Positions 11,192 to 19,282 of a stretch of 64,000 bases of DNA are shown here, in pieces. A program made the translations under genes and the position numbers. Origin of the DNA: Gambelia wislizenii (taxonomy: Eukaryota > Chordata > Lepidosauria > Squamata > Crotaphytidae); assembly GCA_030847615.1 (NCBI GenBank), contig JAUMIR010000004.1:187428501-187492500 (forward strand), given 5' to 3'. The notes beneath the pieces were generated by a model that was given only the letters and a program-made list of their open reading frames with translations, ran no database searches and was not told where the DNA came from. The first letter of the stretch is position 1. Every line of letters begins with the position of its first letter.

Positions 11192-12665
11192 TCAACATAT
11201 CTGCCCTGTATTTGCAGACCCAGGAGGCTAGTCCCTTTCTACAGAGACTCACAAGCATACATAAGTTTTGCTTTTAAAGGTACAAGAACATCTCCATGTG
11301 GAGAAGTTTGTTGTGCCATTTAAGGCAACAGGGAGAGAAGAGCAACAGGGTAGAAAGATTGACAGGTGTAGTCAATAGATTCTTGTGGAACATTTGACCC
11401 ATCAGGGACCCAGAGAGGCAGCAGGGGCCTCTGCCCCAGCCCAATGCATTAGAATGCTACTACTACTTTCAGTTTTGCATTGAAAATCCTTTTGCTACAG
11501 CTTCCATACTGACAGGGAGCAAAAGAAGCAGCATTTGCTTTGTTTGCATTTCATCAAGTTCAAGAAGGAAAGTGACGCCGAAGACCAATTTTGTATTTTG
11601 TTTTATTTATTTGATGTGGGATCCTACATGTATTTGAAAAATATGAAATTAATGAAACTCGTAGTGGGACTTACAGTGCCATAGGTCTGGTTTATTTTAT
11701 TGGTTATGTGAGTAGAAATGAAGGTGACAGCAGTGTGGGAGTGAGTGCATGTTTGTTGTGCTTGATGTTTTCGGGCTTCATACTTAGGAAGAGTAGAAGG
11801 AGCAGTAGTTAGGAGACACATTATAGCCTTTGCAGGGGAATTGTGTACAGCGTGGAAAGATGGTAGTGTTGGGCCTGAGAGGGCTGTCAAAAATGTTGTG
11901 ACAGGTGAGAGATAATGCTGCCATTGCCTACATGATGGTGCTTTTGCTGCTGAGTAAATCTACAGAAGATGAGGCTGCTCTGTTTGGAATTTAAACAAAT
12001 GAGGGAGTTAAGAGAGCTTTAAACAGGGAGGGGGATGGTAGAGTTGAAAGTAAATGCGTGTAAACCAAAAACTGATGACTACAGCAACAAATGCCACAAC
12101 CTCCAAAAACATTTGCCCCATCTGGATGAGCCCCTAGAGGAGTCTCATTTAGTTATGTTATAAGTGTATTAGCTTTTGTATGTCCCTGCCAAGTCATAGG
12201 AACAGTAATTGCTCACTGAAGTTGAATTTTGCTTGACTCACCCTCAACTGGAGTGTAAAATAGGAATGAACTGTGTGATGGTGATTAACTTCTGCTGTAT
12301 GTGTATGTGTTTGTGTGTGTGTGTGTGTTTTTAATAGGCTGGGGATGCAATAGAGGTGATTTAGATCTGAGTAAATCTACGCAGGGCTGCTGCCTTTTGC
12401 AGTTATCAAAACTACTTTGGATGGGATTGACTTCTCATTAGCTTTCAGGATAGTTTTGGTTAGATAAGTAACCCTCTTCCATGTGACACATTCAGGACTT
12501 TATCACACCAGCCTTCTGTATCACAGCAATAGTGATAGTTCAGAGAATGGAAACATACTGGTTTGGGAATGTTTCTTATCACAACCTTCTTGAATCTCAC
12601 AATTGCTCTGCTTCGGTGGTCTATAGTAGCACAATTTATCTTCTTCGCTGGCACCATAACTCTGT
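11192..12665. other. Background DNA, no gene seen
   Basis: I see no gene in this stretch. A TG-rich microsatellite lies at about 12,296-12,330. The sequence turns sharply GC-rich at 12,666, where the retrotransposon starts. Confidence 0.5.
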
Positions 12666-13063
12666 CTTGCGACCGAGAGTCAAAGTGTCCCCCGCCCCGT
12701 CCGGCCGAATCACGAGGATACACGCAAGGTGAATGCACAGAAAGATTTATTTACAAGAAGTGAAAGGTTGGCGGGAAGGCCACAACATTCTGTCTGGTGA
12801 TAGTCGCGGAGGTTGGCCTGGGCATGAGTATCCAAAGGAACACGTGACAGATCACGTGCCGGGCCGTGAGGCCAAGACACGCGAACGGTCACGTGTCCGA
12901 AGAATGGAGAGTTCACGTGACCAGCACGTGACAGATCACGAGCCTGGTGAGTCCAGGGGGGAGGGGGAGCCGGCACAGGGGGAGGGGCCAGCCCCGGACC
13001 CCGGAAGCCAACAATAGCTTCCAGCTCCCCCCCCCTTACGTGACAGAAACTCATGCCCACCGC
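12666..13063 (-). repeat. Split direct repeat A, outer copy
   Basis: The repeat starts (plus strand) CTTGCGACCGAGAGTCAAAG and ends CATGCCCACCGC. The second copy is at 13,493-13,889 and differs by one base in a C-run. It contains five CACGTG hexamers between 12,841 and 12,930. In sense orientation this is the 3' end of the element. Confidence 0.9.
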
Positions 13064-13153
13064 ACAGGCAGAAAGTTGTGACAGGGAAAATACATATAAT
13101 TAAAACACAACTAGCTAACAGAAAACAACTAACTAAAGGGTGGGAGGGTTGGG

Positions 13154-13495
13154 TCTTCGGCTCGCAAGAGCCAACTGCTGGGGCTGAGAGCCGGCCGGGA
13201 ATATATACCCGGCCGGCGGACCGCGTTGGGGACTAGCCCCGCCCCTTGGCCAATCAGAGGCCGCGCTGAGCGTGGACTCTGATTGGCCGGAGCCAGCCAA
13301 TCGGGTGGGAGCTGTCTCCCTCCCATTGGCTGGCTTACGATCCTTCTCCCTGGCCTGAAGCTCAGGCCAGGGAGAAGGAGGAAGGAGACGGCCGGCATGG
13401 CAGAGCCCATGCCGGCCACGTGGAGCGGCTGTCCGGGCGCGGGGGGCCTCCGGCCGCAAACGGCGGCCGCCCGGTAAGTCCCGGGCAACCGGCTT
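13154..13495 (-). repeat. Split direct repeat B, inner copy
   Basis: This copy is identical to 18,941-19,282 apart from about three substitutions. It carries the same GC palindrome around a TATA-like core at 13,190-13,217. It also holds a perfect inverted repeat at about 13,341-13,377: CTTCTCCCTGGCCTGA, a three-base loop, then its complement. It overlaps the start of the inner A copy by about three bases (CTT). Confidence 0.9.
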
Positions 13496-13889
13496 GCGAC
13501 CGAGAGTCAAAGTGTCCCCCGCCCCGTCCGGCCGAATCACGAGGATACACGCAAGGTGAATGCACAGAAAGATTTATTTACAAGAAGTGAAAGGTTGGCG
13601 GGAAGGCCACAACATTCTGTCTGGTGATAGTCGCGGAGGTTGGCCTGGGCATGAGTATCCAAAGGAACACGTGACAGATCACGTGCCGGGCCGTGAGGCC
13701 AAGACACGCGAACGGTCACGTGTCCGAAGAATGGAGAGTTCACGTGACCAGCACGTGACAGATCACGAGCCTGGTGAGTCCAGGGGGGAGGGGGAGCCGG
13801 CACAGGGGGAGGGGCCAGCCCCGGACCCCGGAAGCCAACAATAGCTTCCAGCTCCCCCCCCTTACGTGACAGAAACTCATGCCCACCGC
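13493..13889 (-). repeat. Split direct repeat A, inner copy
   Basis: This is the second copy of repeat A, lying directly after the end of the recombinase gene in the sense direction. The five CACGTG sites recur at about 13,668-13,757. The intergenic gap to the recombinase stop is only about 90 bp. Confidence 0.9.
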
Positions 13890-13977
13890 CAAAGAGCCGA
13901 GCGGAAGCTCGGATACCGCCAACCCCGCAGCTATCATCAGAGAGGCCTACCTGCCTGGAGGGGGCTGAAACTAGTTC

Positions 13978-14886
13978 CTATCCGTGGAGGAAAACAAGTT
14001 CCGGGCGGATGTATGTCCTGAACGCCTTGGACCGCCATCTTCCCAGGTGCTGAATGTCTGCCGAAGCCATTCCTTCTGACGCTGCTGTGGTGGCAGCACC
14101 AATCCGGAAAGAGTGCCCGCTGAATTCGTCTGATGGGTAACCAATCTTTTGTAAGGCGGCCCGAAAAATGCTGAGAAATTGGAAGCGCGTAAGGAAAGAC
14201 AAGTCCTTGTGGATGAACAGGGGGCCGGCCGCCGCAGGCCTCTGTTCCAGGTACCGCTTCAGGAGTCGAACTGGGCAAGCCGGAGATCCTTCCAGCGCCA
14301 GAAGCCGGATAACGGAGCCCTTTCCGCGTTGGTCGTTCTTGGACCTCCGGAGGCGCAGTTGAAGGGATCCATCTGACATCACCACGTCCGACCGCAGGAG
14401 GGCGTGCCCGATCTTGGATGTCTTGGCCCCGCAGACCAGCTCCCCGATGCGAAGAGCTGCAAAGAAAGCCACTGCAAAAGAGGCTTGGAACAGGGAGGTT
14501 TCATACCTGGACCAACAGACCTTAGTCAGGGCCGGGATCAGGTGGCACAGGAGTCCGAACGAGACTGGTCTGCGGGAGTCAGGCTTGCTACCATCCATCC
14601 GACGCCACCCTTCGACTGCCTTGCGGATCAGGAATGAGCCGCATGGGTCCTCGTGGCCGGCCGCTTTGCTGAAGAAAGAGATGGCTGCCAGGTGAAGGGA
14701 GATGGTCCTGGAAGTGAGGCCTTCTTCTTTCAGGGTCCCGATGTAGTGGAGCACTTCTCGTTCCGTGGTAGGCCCAGAGTCGGAGTGTCCGTGGCGCTTC
14801 CGGAAGGCGACAAACTGCCGGACTGCCCGGGAATAACTGGCCCGGGTGGAAGATGCCAGGGAGCTGAAGACCCCCCGGAGCACCAT
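13978..14886 (-). CDS. Tyrosine recombinase of the Ngaro-type element
   Basis: The 302-residue product is a phage-integrase-family recombinase that would integrate the circular cDNA of the element. An N-terminal SAM-like DNA-binding region covers about residues 10-75. The catalytic set is visible: Arg146 in AALRIGEL, Lys183 in RRSKND, His258 and Arg261 in GHSFRIGA, Trp284 in LGRWRS and the nucleophile Tyr292 in TYIRPE. The start is ATG at 14,886, and the frame overlaps the end of the RT/RNase H frame by 157 bp in a different phase. There are no internal stops or frameshifts. The length is normal for DIRS-order recombinases. Expression probably comes from the same transcript as gag and pol. 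Confidence 0.9.
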   Translation of the reverse strand: MVLRGVFSSLASSTRASYSRAVRQFVAFRKRHGHSDSGPTTEREVLHYIGTLKEEGLTSRTISLHLAAISFFSKAAGHEDPCGSFLIRKAVEGWRRMDGSKPDSRRPVSFGLLCHLIPALTKVCWSRYETSLFQASFAVAFFAALRIGELVCGAKTSKIGHALLRSDVVMSDGSLQLRLRRSKNDQRGKGSVIRLLALEGSPACPVRLLKRYLEQRPAAAGPLFIHKDLSFLTRFQFLSIFRAALQKIGYPSDEFSGHSFRIGAATTAASEGMASADIQHLGRWRSKAFRTYIRPELVFLHG

Positions 14887-16529
14887 TCCTTCCCAAGAAG
14901 CCAGAGGTCGACCGGGAAAGAAACCGGCGTAGGATCCGCTTCCGGTGCCAACTCCCGAAATCTGTCATCCTGGAACCGAGATAAAGCATCCGCTATTTCG
15001 TTGTTCACACCTGGAACATGGCGTGCAGTGAAGGAAATGTTAGCAGTTAGGCAGACCAGAACGAATTCCCTGACGAGTCGCATGACCCTGTCAGACTTGG
15101 AAGACTGGGAATTGATGATGCGGACCACCGCCTGGTTGTCACGCCAGAAACACACTTTCTTGTTGCGGAACTCATCCTTCCACAGATGGACTGCTACTAA
15201 TATAGGGAAAAATTCAAGGAACGTAAGGTCCCGAATGACATCAGATTCCCTCCAGGCAGGAGGCCAAGGTTGGGAGCACCAATGGCCGTCATAAAAGACC
15301 CCGAACCCGAACCCCCCTGCCGCGTCAGAGTGGACCTGAAGCCCTACCCCGGGAGAGGCCTCCCCCTGCCAAAAGGTAACCCCGTTGTAGCCCTCCAAGA
15401 ACCTGAGCCACACCCTAAGATCCTCCCTAACCCCTCTAGTGATCCGGATGCGGTGGTGTGGGGCCCGGACGCCCGCGGTGATCCTGGCTAGTCTGCTGCA
15501 GAAGGCCCTGCCTGGCGCCACCACCCTGCATGCAAAGTTGAGGTGGCCCAGCAAGGACTGCACTTCCTTCAAGGAGGCTTTCTTCTGTCCTAGGAGGCGT
15601 AGCAGCTTCTGCTTGATCTCTGCCAGCTTGTCTGCGGGCAGCCGCGAGACTTCAGCTACCGAATCCAGGGTGATTCCCAAGTAGGTGATGCTGCTGGCCG
15701 GGCCCACCGTCTTGTCTGGTGCCAGGGGAACTCCCAGTTCCTGGGACAATTCCTGAAAAGACTTAAGCAGAAACCCACAGTCTGGCCCCCCAGCTGCCCC
15801 AATCATCAGAAAGTCATCCAGGTAGTGAGTGACCAGTGCAGAACCGGTCCTGTGGCGCAGTGCCCATTCCAGGAAGGTGCTGAACGCTTCGAATGCGAAG
15901 CAGCTGATGGAGCACCCCATGGGCAAAGCCATGTCGTAGTACCACTGCCCCTGGAACTTGAATCCCAGCAGGCAGTGGTCCTCCGGGTGGACTGGAAGCA
16001 GCCTGAAGGCAGATTGGATGTCACATTTTGCCATGAGAGCTCCCGGGCCACAGGACCTGACCAGCTTGACAGCGTGATCGAATGACGCATAGCGCACCGA
16101 GCAGAGCTCAGGTGGTATGGCATCGTTCACAGAAGCTCCCTTGGGGTAAGACAGGTGGTGGATCAGGCGGAATTCGCCCGGTGCTTTTTTGGGAACAACC
16201 CCCAGCGGGGAAACCCTGAGGTTGCTGAAAGGAGGGGCTGGGAAGGGGCCCGCCACCCTTCCTGCTGCGCATTCTTTGGCAATTTTGGCTGCCACTACCT
16301 CAGGGAGCTCCGAGGCAGATTTTAAGTTACCTGACTCAGAGGCCCGCCTGGGTCCCACCGCGGGGATCCTGAAGCCGGAGGAGAACCCTTCCCTGAGGTA
16401 CGCGGCTGCCTGTCTGTTGGGATATAGTGCCAGGAGCGGGAGTAGGGCTTGGAGCCTTACCGGGGTGAAGGCTAGACGTCCCCGCCCGGGGCTGCCTCTA
16501 CTGTTTTCCGCTTCCCTGTCCGGTGCCAC
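14730..16529 (-). CDS. Reverse transcriptase / RNase H of the Ngaro-type element
   Basis: The frame of about 599 residues encodes a reverse transcriptase followed by RNase H. RT motif A is at residues 168-180 (KCDIQSAFRLLPV, Asp170), the ALPMGCSISC block is at about 201-210, the active-site YLDDF is at 236-240, and a YLGITL block is near 283. The RNase H acidic residues are Asp402 (HSDAAGG), Glu439 (LTFLEF), Asp464 (RDNQAVV) and Asp514 (NEIADALS). No methyltransferase domain follows. The first codon given is a GTG lying inside the end of gag, 32 bp of overlap, one base out of phase with it; translation therefore probably depends on frameshifting or re-initiation, and the true N-terminus is uncertain. 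The frame is otherwise intact. Confidence 0.9.
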   Translation of the reverse strand: MAPDREAENSRGSPGRGRLAFTPVRLQALLPLLALYPNRQAAAYLREGFSSGFRIPAVGPRRASESGNLKSASELPEVVAAKIAKECAAGRVAGPFPAPPFSNLRVSPLGVVPKKAPGEFRLIHHLSYPKGASVNDAIPPELCSVRYASFDHAVKLVRSCGPGALMAKCDIQSAFRLLPVHPEDHCLLGFKFQGQWYYDMALPMGCSISCFAFEAFSTFLEWALRHRTGSALVTHYLDDFLMIGAAGGPDCGFLLKSFQELSQELGVPLAPDKTVGPASSITYLGITLDSVAEVSRLPADKLAEIKQKLLRLLGQKKASLKEVQSLLGHLNFACRVVAPGRAFCSRLARITAGVRAPHHRIRITRGVREDLRVWLRFLEGYNGVTFWQGEASPGVGLQVHSDAAGGFGFGVFYDGHWCSQPWPPAWRESDVIRDLTFLEFFPILVAVHLWKDEFRNKKVCFWRDNQAVVRIINSQSSKSDRVMRLVREFVLVCLTANISFTARHVPGVNNEIADALSRFQDDRFRELAPEADPTPVSFPVDLWLLGKEWCSGGSSAPWHLPPGPVIPGQSGSLSPSGSATDTPTLGLPRNEKCSTTSGP

Positions 16530-17919
16530 TGCCTGACCCTGATTCCCTCTTTGCGCCGGAGGAAGCAGGGCGACCCGAGCGAAAGGGCTGGGCGTGGGTG
16601 CCGGACCGAGGGCAATTGGACCTGGGGTGGGATCCGTAGCAGTTCTCGCAGTAATGCTCGAACTTGCAGCGGGATCGTAGGCACTTACCCGCGTTGTACT
16701 CCCAACAGACTAACCGACGGGCATCCCTCTTGCGAGGCGGCTTGCCCGCATCAGGCTTGCCCTTAATGTGTGATCCCACAATGACGAGCCAAAGCTTGTC
16801 ATTGATGAGATCCCACCTGGCCCTGGGGTTCCTGGAAGCCCTCTTGCGGAAGGCGGTGTCATACTCAATGGCCGCCGCCTCTCCCGCCAAGGCCTTGGCC
16901 TTGAGCACGTTGCTCAGGTGGTTGGCAAGGTGCCAACCCCTGTCGGGGTAAGCCATGCCCACCACCCCCATGAACACAGTGAACCCTGAAAGCCAGTTAG
17001 GGAACGAACGTTCCACCGGGTCCGGCTTGCTTTTGTCAGAGGACTTCTCCGACTTAGGGGTGCTACCCACCTCCCCCTCAGGTTTTAGGAGAGTGAAGAC
17101 ATCCACATAATATCCCTTAAGGATATTGTTGCGGGTCTTCCTGTCCAGGTGGATCCCCGGGGGATCCTCGTGATCCTGAAAAAGGCTGGGATTGGGGTGC
17201 CCCGAGGTGGCAGCCCCATCCCGCCAAACCCTGGATGGTCTGGCAGAGTCCGGTTCTGAGGCTGCCCTGGCCTTAATGGCCCACGATGGCAATCCCGGAA
17301 CCGAGGCTGCTGTAGACCAATACCCCGATCGGTCCATTTCCTCATCAGAGGACTCACCTGAGGATCCCTCGCTGTCTGATCCCTTCTTCCTCCATTTGGC
17401 CCGTCTTTTCCTGCCCTCCTTGTCCTTCCTGCCTTCTTTCCTCGCTGTGGCTCTGCTCTCCTGCACTGGCGAGGAATCATCAGAGGACGCTCCGCTGGCG
17501 TTGCTTGAGGAAGGGGACCCGTGCCTAGCCCGTCGCCCTGCCGGCCTGGCTGACTGTTGAGCGGCCCGGCTTCTGGCCAATGGGGGGTCCGTGGCCTTGG
17601 GATCTGCTGAGGGCCCGGTGGTCGGTGCCGCAGCGTCGGCCTCCTGCCCTCTGCCAGACCTCAGTTCCCCAACCTGCTCCGCGAGGAGTGACACAGCCCG
17701 GGTGAGCTCCTGCAGGTTGGGGGCCGTGGAACCCCCGAGGATGTGTTCGACAGCTGCCGCATTGCCCGCTGCCCCGGCCGGGGGGGTGGCTTTCCGAGTC
17801 CTGGGAGCCAGGGCTGCCCAAGACTTGGGTGTTCGGCCTGCTTGTGCCCGGGTGGCGGGCCTGTTAGCCGCCGCTTTCCCCCTGGGGGCTGCTGAGCAAG
17901 GTTTCTTCTTGGGTGGCAT
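16498..17919 (-). CDS. Gag-like protein with CCCH-type zinc finger
   Basis: I place the start at the ATG at 17,919. The longer open frame begins two codons upstream with GTG. The product of about 473 residues has a basic, Ala/Pro-rich N-terminus (MPPKKKPCSA), a coiled stretch with LTRAVSLLAEQVGELRS at about 85-100, and then a long Ser/Lys/Glu low-complexity segment. After that comes a conserved-looking central domain with WLSGFTVFMGVVGMAYP. Near residues 410-445 is a zinc-binding cluster, CWEYNAGKCLRSRCKFEH followed by CENC, fitting a CCCH finger. The tail is Gly/Ser-rich. This is the nucleic-acid-binding structural protein expected upstream of RT in Ngaro/DIRS-order elements. There are no stops. 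Confidence 0.82.
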   Translation of the reverse strand: MPPKKKPCSAAPRGKAAANRPATRAQAGRTPKSWAALAPRTRKATPPAGAAGNAAAVEHILGGSTAPNLQELTRAVSLLAEQVGELRSGRGQEADAAAPTTGPSADPKATDPPLARSRAAQQSARPAGRRARHGSPSSSNASGASSDDSSPVQESRATARKEGRKDKEGRKRRAKWRKKGSDSEGSSGESSDEEMDRSGYWSTAASVPGLPSWAIKARAASEPDSARPSRVWRDGAATSGHPNPSLFQDHEDPPGIHLDRKTRNNILKGYYVDVFTLLKPEGEVGSTPKSEKSSDKSKPDPVERSFPNWLSGFTVFMGVVGMAYPDRGWHLANHLSNVLKAKALAGEAAAIEYDTAFRKRASRNPRARWDLINDKLWLVIVGSHIKGKPDAGKPPRKRDARRLVCWEYNAGKCLRSRCKFEHYCENCYGSHPRSNCPRSGTHAQPFRSGRPASSGAKRESGSGSGTGQGSGKQ

Positions 17920-18022
17920 TACCACCAGGAAGCAGCAGAGATTGCTTTCAAGGTTTAGGCCTGAAAAGGCCTGAAAGTGATTTCAATAAGCAAAAGGAAA
18001 GGGGGGGGGTATGGGTCTCTCT

Positions 18023-18311
18023 AGGCTTGTCCGCCCTGAATAATGCTGCCCGTGCCAGGCTAGCCCCCGTCCTGGCTTGTCCGCTCTTTTTGGCTGGCCC
18101 CAACTGTGGCTGCCCCGGTAGCAAATTGCGTGATCTAGCCCACTTAAGCCGCCCACTTAAGGCCTGCTCCACTGAGCTGCCTTCCTCTTGGCTTGTCCGC
18201 CCTTAAGGCTCGCTCCGCCGAGCTGCCTTTTCCTTGGCTTGTCCGCCCAGTAGCGGCTGCTCACCGAGCTGGCCTTTGCTTGTCTGCCCTTCTCTCTCGG
18301 CTTGTCCGCCC
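18023..18311 (-). repeat. Degenerate repeats in the retrotransposon leader
   Basis: The word GGCTTGTCCGCCC (plus strand) recurs about six times, near 18,023, 18,073, 18,190, 18,235, 18,278 (as CTTGTCTGCCC) and 18,299. The last three or four copies sit in a 45-50-bp imperfect tandem unit that also contains GAGCTGCCTT. The segment lies in the roughly 1-kb leader between the promoter repeat and gag. Confidence 0.75.
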
Positions 18312-18940
18312 GCAATAGGCCCTCAGTGAGAGCCACTCACTGGCCTCCTCGCCTCAGCGCGGTGGGGACCAGAAACCCAGCCCGCGAGGCTTGGGTCTAC
18401 CGCCCTGAGGCCTCCCCCCACCGGGTTAGCTCGAACAGGCTGCCCACTGCAGACCTGTTCGGCCTTCCCTGGGTGGGTATCCCCCCAGTGGCACCACTCC
18501 ACTGGGTCCGGCCGGGCTAATGGGCCCCCGTTAGCCCAACCACCCCTGCCGCCGGGTCCGCCTCCGCGGGCACCCTGGGGCTGGTCCTGCGTGGCCTCCG
18601 GTGCCGCCCTGCCGGCCCTGCCCTATAGGACGGCTGCCCCGCTAGGCTGCCCACCTGCCCCAGCCGGGGCTGTGGCACCCGCCCCTTTTGTGGGGCCTGC
18701 CTGGCCCGGCCGAGCCGGCCTCCGGTGCCGCCGCCGCTGGTAGCACCGCTGGGACCGCCGTCCCCGCCGTCCGCCGCCTTGCCGCTGCTCCTTCTGCCTT
18801 CGGCCCTGCCGCCGCCCTTCTTCCGTCCGCGCCGAGGCCGACCGGTCAGCTCTCCCCGGCGGCCTCGGCTCTTCTGCGGCTCTTCTGGGGCTCTTCTGGG
18901 CCTCTTCTCCTCTTCTGGAGCTCCCCGGAGAGCTCCGTCC

Positions 18941-19282
18941 TCTTCGGCTCGCAAGAGCCAACTGCTGGGGCTGAGAGCCGGCCGGGAATATATACCCGGC
19001 CGGCGGACCGTGTTGGGGACTAGCCCCGCCCCTTGGCCAATCAGAGGCCGCGCTGAGCGTGGACTCTGATTGGCCGGAGCCAGCCAATCGGGTGGGAGCT
19101 GTCTCCATCCCATTGGCTGGCTTACGATCCTTCTCCCTGGCCTGAAGCTCAGGCCAGGGAGAAGGAGGAAGGAGACGGCCGGCATGGCGGAGCCCATGCC
19201 GGCCACGTGGAGCGGCTGTCCGGGCGCGGGGGGCCTCCGGCCGCAAACGGCGGCCGCCCGGTAAGTCCCGGGCAACCGGCTT
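18941..19282 (-). repeat. Split direct repeat B, 5' copy
   Basis: This copy lies at the sense-strand 5' end of the element and carries the likely promoter. It matches 13,154-13,495 at a constant offset of 5,787 bp with about three substitutions, one of them C to T in a CpG. Confidence 0.9.
18977..19116 (-). promoter_or_regulatory. Probable retrotransposon promoter: TATA in a GC palindrome plus four CCAAT boxes
   Basis: Read on the minus strand, TATATATT (18,987-18,994) sits between GCCGGCCGGG and its exact complement. Upstream in the sense direction are four CCAAT pentamers, two in each orientation, at about 19,037, 19,069, 19,084 and 19,112. A start 25-30 bp downstream of the TATA would fall near 18,960, just inside repeat B. 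A transcript would then carry B's short inner end. This is inferred from motif layout only. Confidence 0.6.

Larger units (their letters stand above)
12666..19282 (-). mobile_element. Ngaro-type tyrosine-recombinase retrotransposon, apparently full length
   Basis: This 6.6-kb element lies on the minus strand. Two different repeats, A (about 397 bp) and B (342 bp), each occur twice in direct orientation. In the sense direction the order is B-copy (19,282-18,941), coding region, A (13,889-13,493), B (13,495-13,154), a 90-bp spacer, A (13,063-12,666). That is the A1-ORFs-B1-A2-B2 split direct repeat arrangement known from Ngaro elements. Coding order is gag, RT/RNase H, tyrosine recombinase. I see no methyltransferase-like domain after RNase H, which argues against DIRS1/PAT-type elements. 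All three frames are uninterrupted, and repeat copies differ by only about three bases (B) or one base (A), so the insertion is young. No target duplication is seen, as expected for recombinase-based integration. Confidence 0.88.

Noticed and set aside
10701..11258. Mirror-image frames on both strands
   Set aside because: Produced by the palindrome; the same protein words appear on opposite strands.
14653..15294. Plus-strand frame of 213 codons
   Set aside because: Antisense to the RT/RNase H gene, whose motifs fix the coding strand.
18517..19275. Minus-strand frame of 252 codons and overlapping frames
   Set aside because: It lies in GC-rich leader and repeat B of the retrotransposon, partly duplicated at 13,129-13,488, with no recognisable domain.
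12666..19282. DIRS1-type element with inverted terminal repeats
   Set aside because: The repeats are in direct orientation in a split A-B-A...B arrangement, and no methyltransferase domain follows RNase H.
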